A stretch of DNA of 64,000 nucleotides, from assembly GCA_963971285.1 (NCBI GenBank), contig OZ020248.1, positions 7,378,001 through 7,442,000 of the forward strand. Reading direction: 5' to 3'. The position numbers were made by a program, and so were the translations under genes. Under the pieces are notes generated by a model. That model searched no databases. It saw only the letters and a program-made list of their open reading frames with translations, and was not told the DNA's origin. Shown piece after piece: positions 12,343 to 25,070 of the stretch. The stretch comes from Astropecten irregularis. Its lineage: Eukaryota; Echinodermata; Asteroidea; Paxillosida; Astropectinidae. Position 1 is the stretch's first letter, and every line of letters begins with the position of its first letter.

Positions 12343-13520
12343 CCCACATATACTCTACAGGAAAGTATTGGCTCTGCCAAATTCCAAAGTCGTGTTCATG
12401 GCCGAAAATCCAAGTATAGCACCACACGCTATGGGAGAAGGCCGCCGAGCAGGCCGTATTAAAACTGCACTTAGACTATGAGAGACTTTTTGACGCTAGA
12501 GTTGGAATTTTCTCCCTGAATACTGGGGCAATCGACTTGAAACTTGCACGACATGTAGCCCCAGATGTACTTTACAGGAAAATATGGCCTATGCCAAATT
12601 CCAAAGTCATGTTCATGTCCGAAAATTCAAGTATAGCACCACACGCTATGCGAAGGCCGCATTAAAACTGCACTTAGACTATGAGACACTTTTTGACGCT
12701 AGAGTTGGAAATTTCTCCCTGAATACTGAGGCAATCGACTTGAAACTTGCACGACATGTAGCCCCAGATGAACTCTACAGGAAATATGGGCTGTGCCAAA
12801 TTCCAAAGTCATGTTCATGGCCGAAAATCCAAGTATAGCACCAAACGCTATGGGAGAAGGCCGCCGAGCAGGCCGTATTAAAACTGCACTTAGACTATGA
12901 GAGCCTTTCTGACGCTAGAGTTGGAATTTTTCTCCCTGAATACTGGGGCAATCGACTTGAAACTTGCACGACATGTAGCCCCACATATACTCTACAGGAA
13001 AGTATTGGCTCTGCCAAATTCCAAAGTCATGTTCATGGCCGAAAATCCAAGTATAGCACCACACGCTATGCGAGATGGCCGCCGAGCAGGCGGCATTAAA
13101 ACTGCACTTTGACTATGATTGACTTTTTGACATAGAGTTGGAAATTTCTCCCTGAATACTGAGGCAATCGACTAGAAACTTGCACGACATGTAGCCCTAC
13201 ATGTACTCTACAGGAAAATATGGGATTTTACTAAATTCCAAACTCATGTTCTTGGCCGAAAATCCAAGTATAGCACCACACGCTATGCGAGATGGCTGCC
13301 GAGCAGGCCGCATTAAAACTGCACTTTGACTATGAGTGACTTTTTGACGTGAGAGTTGGAAATTTCTCCCTGAATACTGAGGCAATCGACTAGAAACTTG
13401 CACGACATGTAGCCCTACATGTACTCTACTGGAAAATATGGGCTATGCCAAATTCGAAAGTCATGTTTATGGCCGAAAATCCAAGTATATGTAGCCCCAG
13501 ATGTACTCTACTGGAAAATA
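11371..13520. repeat. Third, partial block B-type HOR (2916-bp offset)
   Basis: From 11371 the monomer order follows block B (8455-11370) at a constant 2916-bp offset, with lengths 280, 217, 199, 217, 217, 203, 216, 217, 218. It reaches the second composite at 13355. There the sequence changes subtype (GTGCCAATTTCC instead of GTGCCAAATTCC, and CTATGCTAATGCC) and the register is lost. The first four monomers are common to blocks B and C, so the switch from the superunit could have happened anywhere in them. Confidence 0.8.
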
Positions 13521-15500
13521 TGGGCTGTGCCAATTTCCAAAGTCATGTTCATGGCCGAAAATCCAAGTATAGCACCAAACGCTATGCTAATGCCGCATTA
13601 AAACTGTACTGATGAGACACTTTTTGACGCTAGAGTTGGAAATTTCTCCCTGAATACTGGGGCAATCGACTTGAAACTTGCACGACATGTAGCCCAAAAT
13701 GTACTATACAGGAAAATATGGACTGTGCCAAATTCCAAAGTCATGTTTAGGGCCGAAAATCCAAGTATAGCACCACAGGCTATGAGAGAAGGCCGCCGAG
13801 CAGGCCGCATTAAAACTGCACTTAGACTATGAGAGACTTTTTGACGCTAGAGTTGGAATTTTTCTCCCTGAATACTGGGGCAATCGACTTGAAACTTGCA
13901 CGACATGTAGCCCTAGATGTACTTTACAGGAAAATATGGCCTATGCCAAATTCCAAAGTCATGTTCATGGCCGAAAATCCAAGTATAGCACCAAACGCTA
14001 TGGGAGAAGGCCGCCGAGCAGGCCGTATTAAAACTGCACTTAGACTATGAGAGCCTTTCTGACGCTAGAGTTGGAATTTTTCTCCCTGAATACTGGGGCA
14101 ATCGACTTGAAACTTGCACGACATGTAGCCTTACATATACTCTACAGGAAAGTATTGGCTCTGCCAAATTCCAAAGTCATGTTCATGGCCGAAAATCCAA
14201 GTATAGCACCACACGCTATGAGAGAAGGCCGCCGAGCAGGCCGCATTAAAACTGCACTTAGACTATGAGAGACTTTTTGACGCTAGAGTTGGAATTTTTC
14301 TCCCTGAAAACTGGGGCAATCGACTTGAAACTTGCACGACATGTAGCCCTAGATGTACTTTACAGGAAAATATGGCCTATGCCAAATTCCAAAGTCATGT
14401 TCATGGCCGAAAATCCAAGTATAGCACCACACGCTATGCGAATGCCGCATTAAAACTGTACTGATGAGACACTATTTGACGCTAGAGTTGGAAATTTCTC
14501 CCTGAATACTGAGGCAATTGACTTAAAACTTGCACGACATGTAGCCCAAAATGTACTATACAGGAAAATATGGACTGTGCCAAATTCCAAAGTCATGTTT
14601 AGGGCCGAAAATCCAAGTATAGCACCACACGCTATGAGAGAAGGCCGCCGAGCAGGCCGCATTAAAACTGCACTTATACTATGAGTGACTTTTTGACGCT
14701 AGAGTTGGAAATTTCTCACTGAATACTGATGCAATCGACTTGAAACTTGCACGACATATAGCCCCACATATACTCTACAGGAAAGTATTGGCTCTGCCAA
14801 ATTCCAAAGTCGTGTTCATGGCCGAAAATCCAAGTATAGCACCACACGCTATGGGAGAAGGCCGCCGAGCAGGCCGTATTAAAACTGCACTTAGACTATG
14901 AGAGACTTTTTGACGCTAGAGTTGGAATTTTCTCCCTGAATACTGGGGCAATCGACTTGAAACTTGCACGACATGTAGCCCCAGATGTACTTTACAGGAA
15001 AATATGGCCTATGCCAAATTCCAAAGTCATGTTCATGTCCGAAAATTCAAGTATAGCACCACACGCTATGCGAAGGCCGCATTAAAACTGCACTTAGACT
15101 ATGAGACACTTTTTGACGCTAGAGTTGGAAATTTCTCCCTGAATACTGAGGCAATCGACTTGAAACTTGCACGACATGTAGCCCCAGATGAACTCTACAG
15201 GAAATATGGGCTGTGCCAAATTCCAAAGTCATGTTCATGGCCGAAAATCCAAGTATAGCACCAAACGCTATGGGAGAAGGCCGCCGAGCAGGCCGTATTA
15301 AAACTGCACTTAGACTATGAGAGCCTTTCTGACGCTAGAGTTGGAATTTTTCTCCCTGAATACTGGGGCAATCGACTTGAAACTTGCACGACATGTAGCC
15401 CCACATATACTCTACAGGAAAGTATTGGCTCTGCCAAATTCCAAAGTCATGTTCATGGCCGAAAATCCAAGTATAGCACCACACGCTATGCGAGATGGCC
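13521..15500. repeat. Array 1 segment with shuffled monomer order (2420-bp offset)
   Basis: After 13520 the order becomes 217, 218, 218, 199, 217, 217, 203, 216 (anchors 13852, 14070, 14288, 14487, 14704, 14921, 15124, 15340). The 203/216 pair at 14921-15339 matches 12501-12919 at an offset of 2420. The two 218-bp monomers at 13852-14287 are a tandem pair of the GGAATTTTT subtype. They do not occur in the 6245-bp superunit but recur at 18671, 22239, 25288 and 42.05 kb. Confidence 0.75.
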
Positions 15501-18500
15501 GCCGAGCATTCCGCATTAAAACTGCACTTTGACTATGAGTGACTTTTTGACATAGAGTTGGAAATTTCTCCCTGAATACTGAGGCAATCGACTAGAAACT
15601 TGCACGACATGTAGCCCTATATGTACTCTACAGGAAAATATGGGATTTTACTAAATTCCAAACTCATGTTCTTGGCCGAAAATCCAAGTATAGCACCACA
15701 CGCTATGCGAGATGGCTGCCGAGCAGGCCGCATTAAAACTGCACTTTGACTATGAGTGACTTTTTGACGTTAGAGTTGGAAATTTCTCCCTGAATACTGA
15801 GGCAATCGACTAGAAACTTGCACGACATGTAGCCCTACATGTACTCTACTGGAAAATATGGGCTATGCCAAATTCGAAAGTCATGTTCATGGCCGAAAAT
15901 CCAAGTATATGTAGCCCCAGATGTACTCTACTGGAAAATATGGGCTGTGCCAATTTCCAAAGTCATGTTCATGGCCGAAAATCCAAGTATAGCACCAAAC
16001 GCTATGCGAATGCCGCATTAAAACTGTACTGATGAGACACTTTTTGACGCTAGAGTTGGAAATTTCTCCCTGAATACTGGGGCAATCGACTTGAAACTTG
16101 CACGACATGTAGCCCAAAATGTACTATACAGGAAAATATGGACTGTGCCAAATTCCAAAGTCATGTTTAGGGCCGAAAATCCAAGTATAGCACCACACGC
16201 TATGAGAGAAGGCCGCCGAGCAGGCCGCATTAAAACTGCACATAGACTATGAGAGACTTTTTGACGCTAGAGTTGGAATTTTTCTCCCTGAATACTGAGG
16301 CAATCGACTAGAAACTTGCACGACATGTAGCCCTAGATGTACTTTACAGGAAAATATGGCCTATGCCAAATTCCAAAGTCATGTTCATGGCCGAAAATCC
16401 AAGTATAGCACCACACGCTATGCGAATGCCGCATTAAAACTGTACTGATGAGACACTTTTTGACGCTAGAGTTGGAAATTTCTCCCTGAATACTGAGGCA
16501 ATTGACTTAAAACTTGCACGACATGTAGCCCAAAATGTACTATACAGGAAAATATGGACTGTGCCAAATTCCAAAGTCATGTTCATGGCCGAAAATCCAA
16601 GTATAGCACCACACGCTATGAGAGAAGGCCGCCGAGCAGGCCGCATTAAAACTGCACTTATACTATGAGTGACTTTTTGACGCTAGAGTTGGAAATTTCT
16701 CACTGAATACTGATGCAATCGACTTGAAACTTGCACGACATATAGCCCCACATATACTCTACAGGAAAGTATTGGCTCTGCCAAATTCCAAAGTCATGTT
16801 CATGGCCGAAAATCCAAGTATAGCACCACACGCTATGCGAGATGGCCGCCGAGCAGGCCGCATTAAAACTGCACTTTGACTATGAGTGACTTTTTGACGT
16901 TAGAGTTGGAAATTTCTCACTGAATACTGATGCAATCGACTTGAAACTTGCACGACATATAGCCCCACATATACTCTACAGGAAAGTATTGGCTCTGCCA
17001 AATTCCAAAGTCGTGTTCATGGCCGAAAATCCAAGTATAGCACCACACGCTATGGGAGAAGGCCGCCGAGCAGGCCGTATTAAAACTGCACTTAGACTAT
17101 GAGAGACTTTTTGACGCTAGAGTTGGAATTTTCTCCCTGAATACTGGGGCAATCGACTTGAAACTTGCACGACATGTAGCCCCAGATGTACTTTACAGGA
17201 AAATATGGCCTATGCCAAATTCGAAAGTCATGTTCATGTCCGAAAATTCAAGTATAGCACCACACGCTATGCGAAGGCCGCATTAAAACTGCACTTAGAC
17301 TATGAGACACTTTTTGACGCTAGAGTTGGAAATTTCTCCCTGAATACTGAGGCAATCGACTTGAAACTTGCACGACATGTAGCCCCAGATGAACTCTACA
17401 GGAAATATGGGCTGTGCCAAATTCCAAAGTCATGTTCATGGCCGAAAATCCAAGTATAGCACCAAACGCTATGGGAGAAGGCCGCCGAGCAGGCCGTATT
17501 AAAACTGCACTTAGACTATGAGAGCCTTTCTGACGCTAGAGTTGGAATTTTTCTCCCTGAATACTGGGGCAATCGACTTGAAACTTGCACGACATGTAGC
17601 CCCACATATACTCTACAGGAAAGTATTGGCTCTGCCAAATTCCAAAGTCATGTTCATGGCCGAAAATCCAAGTATAGCACCACACGCTATGCGAGATGGC
17701 CGCCGAGCAGGCGGCATTAAAACTGCACTTTGACTATGATTGACTTTTTGACATAGAGTTGGAAATTTCTCCCTGAATACTGAGGCAATCGACTAGAAAC
17801 TTGCACGACATGTAGCCCTACATGTACTCTACAGGAAAATATGGGATTTTACTAAATTCCAAACTCATGTTCTTGGCCGAAAATCCAAGTATAGCACCAC
17901 ACGCTATGCGAGATGGCTGCCGAGCAGGCCGCATTAAAACTGCACTTTGACTATGAGTGACTTTTTGACGTTAGAGTTGGAAATTTCTCCCTGAATACTG
18001 AGGCAATCGACTAGAAACTTGCACGACATGTAGCCCTACATGTACTCTACTGGAAAATATGGGCTATGCCAAATTCGAAAGTCATGTTTATGGCCGAAAA
18101 TCCAAGTATATGTAGCCCCAGATGTACTCTACTGGAAAATATGGGCTGTGCCAATTTCCAAAGTCATGTTCATGGCCGAAAATCCAAGTATAGCACCAAA
18201 CGCTATGCTAATGCCGCATTAAAACTGTACTGATGAGACACTTTTTGACGCTAGAGTTGGAAATTTCTCCCTGAATACTGAGGCAATCGACTAGAAACTT
18301 GCACGACATGTAGCCCTACATGTACTCTACTGGAAAATATGGGCTATGCCAAATTCGAAAGCCATGTTCATGGCCGAAAATCCAAGTATAGCACCAAACG
18401 CTATGCTAATGCCGCATTAAAACTGTACTGATGAGACACTTTTTGACGCTAGAGTTGGAAATTTCTCCCTGAATACTGGGGCAATCGACTTGAAACTTGC

Positions 18501-19265
18501 ACGACATGTAGCCCAAAATGTACTATACAGGAAAATATGGACTGTGCCAAATTCCAAAGTCATGTTTAGGGCCGAAAATCCAAGTATAGCACCACAGGCT
18601 ATGAGAGAAGGCCGCCGAGCAGGCCGCATTAAAACTGCACTTAGACTATGAGAGACTTTTTGACGCTAGAGTTGGAATTTTTCTCCCTGAATACTGGGGC
18701 AATCGACTTGAAACTTGCACGACATGTAGCCCTAGATGTACTTTACAGGAAAATATGGCCTATGCCAAATTCCAAAGTCATGTTCATGGCCGAAAATCCA
18801 AGTATAGCACCAAACGCTATGGGAGAAGGCCGCCGAGCAGGCCGTATTAAAACTGCACTTAGACTATGAGAGCCTTTCTGACGCTAGAGTTGGAATTTTT
18901 CTCCCTGAATACTGGGGCAATCGACTTGAAACTTGCACGACATGTAGCCCCACATATACTCTACAGGAAAGTATTGGCTCTGCCAAATTCCAAAGTCATG
19001 TTCATGGCCGAAAATCCAAGTATAGAACCACACGCTATGCGAGATGGCCGCCGAGCAGGCGGCATTAAAACTGCACTTTGACTATGATTGACTTTTTGAC
19101 GTTAGAGTTGGAAATTTCTCCCTGAATACTGATGCAATCGACTAGAAACTTGCTCGACATGTAGCCCAACATATACTCTACAGGAAAGTATTGGCTCTGC
19201 CAAATTCCAAAGTCATGTTCATGGCCGAAAATCCAAGTATAGCACAACACGCTATGCGAGATGGC
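15500..19265. repeat. 3766-bp HOR, copy 1
   Basis: The copy is bounded by the rare GC-box variant GCATTCCGC (about 15507 and about 19271), which replaces GCAGGCCGC. Composites are at 15839 and 18040. The sequence matches the next unit at an offset of 3766 up to about 18220. There this copy has one extra 198-bp monomer (anchor 18256), and the offset becomes 3568 afterwards. Same-offset marker pairs include 15839/19605, 17205/20971, 17518/21284 and 18866/22434. Confidence 0.82.
18256..18453. repeat. 198-bp composite-type monomer lacking the 82-bp duplication
   Basis: This monomer has all diagnostic bases of the composite subtype (CTACTGGAAAATATGGGCTATGCC with AAATTCGAAAG, and GCTATGCTAATGCC) but only one copy of the 82-bp segment. 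It follows a normal 280-bp composite (17976-18255). It is the only intact one I found and is missing from the otherwise matching copy at about 21985. It either lost one 82-bp copy by slippage or unequal exchange, or preserves the pre-duplication form. Confidence 0.8.
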
Positions 19266-22200
19266 CGCCGAGCATTCCGCATTAAAACTGCACTTTGACT
19301 ATGAGTGACTTTTTGACATAGAGTTGGAAATTTCTCCCTGAATACTGAGGCAATCGACTAGAAACTTGCACGACATGTAGCCCTACATGTACTCTACAGG
19401 AAAATATGGGATTTTACTGAATTCCAAACTCATGTTCTTGGCCGAAAATCCAAGTATAGCACCACACGCTATGCGAGATGGCTGCCGAGCAGGCCGCATT
19501 AAAACTGCACTTTGACTATGAGTGACTTTTTGACGTTAGAGTTGGAAATTTCTCCCTGAATACTGAGGCAATCGACTAGAAACTTGCACGACATGTAGCC
19601 CTACATGTACTCTACTGGAAAATATGGGCTATGCCAAATTCGAAAGTCATGTTCATGGCCGAAAATCCAAGTATATGTAGCCCCAGATGTACTCTACTGG
19701 AAAATATGGGCTGTGCCAATTTCCAAAGTCATGTTCATGGCCGAAAATCCAAGTATAGCACCAAACGCTATGCGAATGCCGCATTAAAACTGTACTGATG
19801 AGACACTTTTTGACGCTAGAGTTGGAAATTTCTCCCTGAATACTGGGGCAATCGACTTGAAACTTGCACGACATGTAGCCCAAAATGTACTATACAGGAA
19901 AATATGGACTGTGCCAAATTCCAAAGTCATGTTTAGGGCCGAAAATCCAAGTATAGCACCACACGCTATGAGAGAAGGCCGCCGAGCAGGCCGCATTAAA
20001 ACTGCACATAGACTATGAGAGACTTTTTGACGCTAGAGTTGGAATTTTTCTCCCTGAATACTGAGGCAATCGACTAGAAACTTGCACGACATGTAGCCCT
20101 AGATGTACTTTACAGGAAAATATGGCCTATGCCAAATTCCAAAGTCATGTTCATGGCCGAAAATCCAAGTATAGCACCACACGCTATGCGAATGCCGCAT
20201 TAAAACTGTACTGATGAGACACTTTTTGACGCTAGAGTTGGAAATTTCTCCCTGAATACTGAGGCAATTGACTTAAAACTTGCACGACATGTAGCCCAAA
20301 ATGTACTATACAGGAAAATATGGACTGTGCCAAATTCCAAAGTCATGTTCATGGCCGAAAATCCAAGTATAGCACCACACGCTATGAGAGAAGGCCGCCG
20401 AGCAGGCCGCATTAAAACTGCACTTATACTATGAGTGACTTTTTGACGCTAGAGTTGGAAATTTCTCACTGAATACTGATGCAATCGACTTGAAACTTGC
20501 ACGACATATAGCCCCACATATACTCTACAGGAAAGTATTGGCTCTGCCAAATTCCAAAGTCATGTTCATGGCCGAAAATCCAAGTATAGCACCACACGCT
20601 ATGCGAGATGGCCGCCGAGCAGGCCGCATTAAAACTGCACTTTGACTATGAGTGACTTTTTGACGTTAGAGTTGGAAATTTCTCACTGAATACTGATGCA
20701 ATCGAATTGAAACTTGCACGACATATAGCCCCACATATACTCTACAGGAAAGTATTGGCTCTGCCAAATTCCAAAGTCGTGTTCATGGCCGAAAATCCAA
20801 GTATAGCACCACACGCTATGGGAGAAGGCCGCCGAGCAGGCCGTATTAAAACTGCACTTAGACTATGAGAGACTTTTTGACGCTAGAGTTGGAATTTTCT
20901 CCCTGAATACTGGGGCAATCGACTTGAAACTTGCACGACGTGTAGCCCCAGATGTACTTTACAGGAAAATATGGCCTATGCCAAATTCCAAAGTCATGTT
21001 CATGTCCGAAAATTCAAGTATAGCACCACACGCTATGCGAAGGCCGCATTAAAACTGCACTTAGACTATGAGACACTTTTTGACGCTAGAGTTGGAAATT
21101 TCTCCCTGAATACTGAGGCAATCGACTTGAAACTTGCACGACATGTAGCCCCAGATGAACTCTACAGGAAATATGGGCTGTGCCAAATTCCAAAGTCATG
21201 TTCATGGCCGAAAATCCAAGTATAGCACCAAACGCTATGGGAGAAGGCCGCCGAGCAGGCCGTATTAAAACTGCACTTAGACTATGAGAGCCTTTCTGAC
21301 GCTAGAGTTGGAATTTTTCTCCCTGAATACTGGGGCAATCGACTTGAAACTTGCACGACATGTAGCCCCACATATACTCTACAGGAAAGTATTGGCTCTG
21401 CCAAATTCCAAAGTCATGTTCATGGCCGAAAATCCAAGTATAGTACCACACGCTATGCGAGATGGCCGCCGAGCAGGCGGCATTAAAACTGCACTTTGAC
21501 TATGATTGACTTTTTGACATAGAGTTGGAAATTTCTCCCTGAATACTGAGGCAATCGACTAGAAACTTGCACGACATGTAGCCCTACATGTACTCTACAG
21601 GAAAATATGGGATTTTACTAAATTCCAAACTCATGTTCTTGGCCGAAAATCCAAGTATAGCACCACACGCTATGCGAGATGGCTGCCGAGCAGGCCGCAT
21701 TAAAACTGCACTTTGACTATGAGTGACTTTTTGACGTTAGATTTGGAAATTTCTCCCTGAATACTGAGGCAATCGACTAGAAACTTGCACGACATGTAGC
21801 CCTACATGTACTCTACTGGAAAATATGGGCTATGCCAAATTCGAAAGTCATGTTTATGGCCGAAAATCCAAGTATATGTAGCCCCAGATGTACTCTACTG
21901 GAAAATATGGGCTGTGCCAATTTCCAAAGTCATGTTCATGGCCGAAAATCCAAGTATAGCACCAATCGCTATGCTAATGCCGCATTAAAACTGTACTGAT
22001 GAGACACTTTTTGACGCTAGAGTTGGAAATTTCTCCCTGAATACTGGGGCAATCGACTTGAAACTTGCACGACATGTAGCCCAAAATGTACTATACAGGA
22101 AAATATGGACTGTGCCAAATTCCAAAGTCATGTTTAGGGCCGAAAATCCAAGTATAGCACCACAGGCTATGAGAGAAGGCCGCCGAGCAGGCCGCATTAA

Positions 22201-22831
22201 AACTGCACTTAGACTATGAGAGACTTTTTGACGCTAGAGTTGGAATTTTTCTCCCTGAATACTGGGGCAATCGACTTGAAACTTGCACGACATGTAGCCC
22301 TAGATGTACTTTACAGGAAAATATGGCCTATGCCAAATTCCAAAGTCATGTTCATGGCCGAAAATCCAAGTATAGCACCAAACGCTATGGGAGAAGGCCG
22401 CCGAGCAGGCCGTATTAAAACTGCACTTAGACTATGAGAGCCTTTCTGACGCTAGAGTTGGAATTTTTCTCCCTGAATACTGGGGCAATCGACTTGAAAC
22501 TTGCACGACATGTAGCCCCACATATACTCTACAGGAAAGTATTGGCTCTGCCAAATTCCAAAGTCATGTTCATGGCCGAAAATCCAAGTATAGCACCACA
22601 CGCTATGCGAGATGGCCGCCGAGCAGGCGGCATTAAAACTGCACTTTGACTATGATTGACTTTTTGACGTTAGAGTTGGAAATTTCTCCCTGAATACTGA
22701 TGCAATCGACTAGAAACTTGCTCGACATGTAGCCCAACATATACTCTACAGGAAAGTATTGGCTCTGCCAAATTCCAAAGTCATGTTCATGGCCGAAAAT
22801 CCAAGTATAGCACAACACGCTATGCGAGATG
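19266..22831. repeat. 3766-bp HOR, copy 2 (3568 bp)
   Basis: This copy matches 15500-19265 monomer for monomer but lacks the extra 198-bp monomer. It ends at the next GCATTCCGC marker (about 22840). Small differences include ATCGAATTG at about 20703 and a GTACC change at about 21443. The change TTAGATTTGG at 21739 sits within the following composite neighbourhood. All three recur exactly 7883 bp later, showing that this copy, not copy 1, was the template of the downstream block. Confidence 0.8.
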
Positions 22832-24804
22832 GCCGCCGAGCATTCCGCATTAAAACTGCACTTTGACTATGAGTGACTTTTTGACATAGAGTTGGAAATT
22901 TCTCCCTGAATACTGAGGCAATCGACTAGAAACTTGCACGACATGTAGCCCTACATGTACTCTACAGGAAAATATGGGATTTTACTAAATTCCAAACTCA
23001 TGTTCTTGGCCGAAAATCCAAGTATAGCACCACACGCTATGCGAGATGGCTGCCGAGCAGGCCGCATTAAAACTGCACTTTGACTATGAGTGACTTTTTG
23101 ACGTTAGAGTTGGAAATTTCTCCCTGAATACTGAGGCAATCGACTAGAAACTTGCACGACATGTAGCCCTACATGTACTCTACTGGAAAAAATGGCCTAT
23201 GCCAAATTCCAAAGTCATGTTCATGGCCGAAAATCCAAGTATAGCACCACACGCTATGCGAATGCCGCATTAAAACTGTACTGATGAGACACTTTTTGAC
23301 GCTAGAGTTGGAAATTTCTCCCTGAATACTGAGGCAATTGACTTAAAACTTGCACGACATGTAGCCCAAAATGTACTATACAGGAAAATATGGACTGTGC
23401 CAAATTCCAAAGTCATGTTTAGGGCCGAAAATCCAAGTATAGCACCACACGCTATGAGAGAAGGCCGCCGAGCAGGCCGCATTAAAACTGCACTTATACT
23501 ATGAGTGACTTTTTGACGCTAGAGTTGGAAATTTCTCACTGAATACTGATGCAATCGACTTGAAACTTGCACGACATATAGCCCCACATATACTCTACAG
23601 GAAAGTATTGGCTCTGCCAAATTCCAAAGTCATGTTCATGGCCGAAAATCCAAGTATAGCACCACACGCTATGCGAGATGGCCGCCGAGCAGGCCGCATT
23701 AAAACTGCACTTTGACTATGAGTGACTTTTTGACGTTAGAGTTGGAAATTTCTCCCTGAATACTGAGGCAATCGACTAGAAACTTGCACGACATGTAGCC
23801 CTACATGTACTCTACAGGAAAATATGGGATTTTACTAAATTCCAAACTCATGTTCTTGGCCGAAAATCCAAGTATAGCACCACACGCTATGCGAGATGGC
23901 TGCCGAGCAGGCCGCATTAAAACTGCACTTTGACTATGAGTGACTTTTTGACGTTAGAGTTGGAAATTTCTCCCTGAATACTGAGGCAATCGACTAGAAA
24001 CTTGCACGACATGTAGCCCTACATGTACTCTACTGGAAAATATGGGCTATGCCAAATTCGAAAGTCATGTTTATGGCCGAAAATCCAAGTATATGTAGCC
24101 CCAGATGTACTCTACTGGAAAATATGGGCTGTGCCAATTTCCAAAGTCATGTTCATGGCCGAAAATCCAAGTATAGCACCAAACGCTATGCTAATGCCGC
24201 ATTAAAACTGTACTGATGAGACACTTTTTGACGCTAGAGTTGGAAATTTCTCCCTGAATACTGGGGCAATCGACTTGAAACTTGCACGACATGTAGCCCA
24301 AAATGTACTATACAGGAAAATATGGACTGTGCCAAATTCCAAAGTCATGTTTAGGGCCGAAAATCCAAGTATAGCACCACAGGCTACGAGAGAAGGCCGC
24401 CGAGCAGGCCGCATTAAAACTGCACTTAGACTATGAGAGACTTTTTGACGCTAGAGTTGGAATTTTTCTCCCTGAATACTGGGGCAATCGACTTGAAACT
24501 TGCACGACATGTAGCCCTAGATGTACTTTACAGGAAAATATGGCCTATGCCAAATTCCAAAGTCATGTTCATGGCCGAAAATCCAAGTATAGCACCACAC
24601 GCTATGCGAATGCCGCATTAAAACTGTACTGATGAGACACTATTTGACGCTAGAGTTGGAAATTTCTCCCTGAATACTGAGGCAATTGACTTAAAACTTG
24701 CACGACATGTAGCCCAAAATGTACTATACAGGAAAATATGGACTGTGCCAAATTCCAAAGTCATGTTTAGGGCCGAAAATCCAAGTATAGCACCACACGC
24801 TATG
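19900..24804. repeat. About 4.9-kb block duplicated at a 7883-bp offset, copy 1
   Basis: From the ACTGCACATAGAC linker at 20001 to 24804 the sequence reappears at 27884-32687. It ends where copy 1 reads CTATGAGAGAAGG and copy 2 reads CTATGCGAAGGCC. The left limit lies between about 19860 and 20001, because the preceding monomers differ in diagnostic bases. The block includes part of the first 3049-bp HOR, so it was copied after that HOR existed, or the reverse. The feature overlaps the HOR entries deliberately. Confidence 0.82.
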
Positions 24805-25070
24805 AGAGAAGGCCGCCGAGCAGGCCGCATTAAAACTGCACATAGACTATGAGAGACTTTTTGACGCTAGAGTTGGAATTTTTCTCCCTGAATACTGAGG
24901 CAATCGACTAGAAACTTGCACGACATGTAGCCCTAGATGTACTTTACAGGAAAATATGGCCTATGCCAAATTCCAAAGTCATGTTCATGGCCGAAAATCC
25001 AAGTATAGCACCACACGCTATGCGAATGCCGCATTAAAACTGTACTGATGAGACACTTTTTGACGCTAGA
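22022..25070. repeat. 3049-bp, 14-monomer HOR, copy 1
   Basis: Monomer lengths are 217, 218, 218, 216, 218, 198, 217, 217, 218, 280, 217, 199, 217, 199 bp (sum 3049). Anchors 22022 and 25071 start the two copies. Shared rare markers include the chimeric CTACTGGAAAAAATGGCC (about 23185), CACAACACGC (about 22811), CAGGCTACGAGAG (about 24383) and the ACTGCACATAGAC linker (about 24836). Confidence 0.85.
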
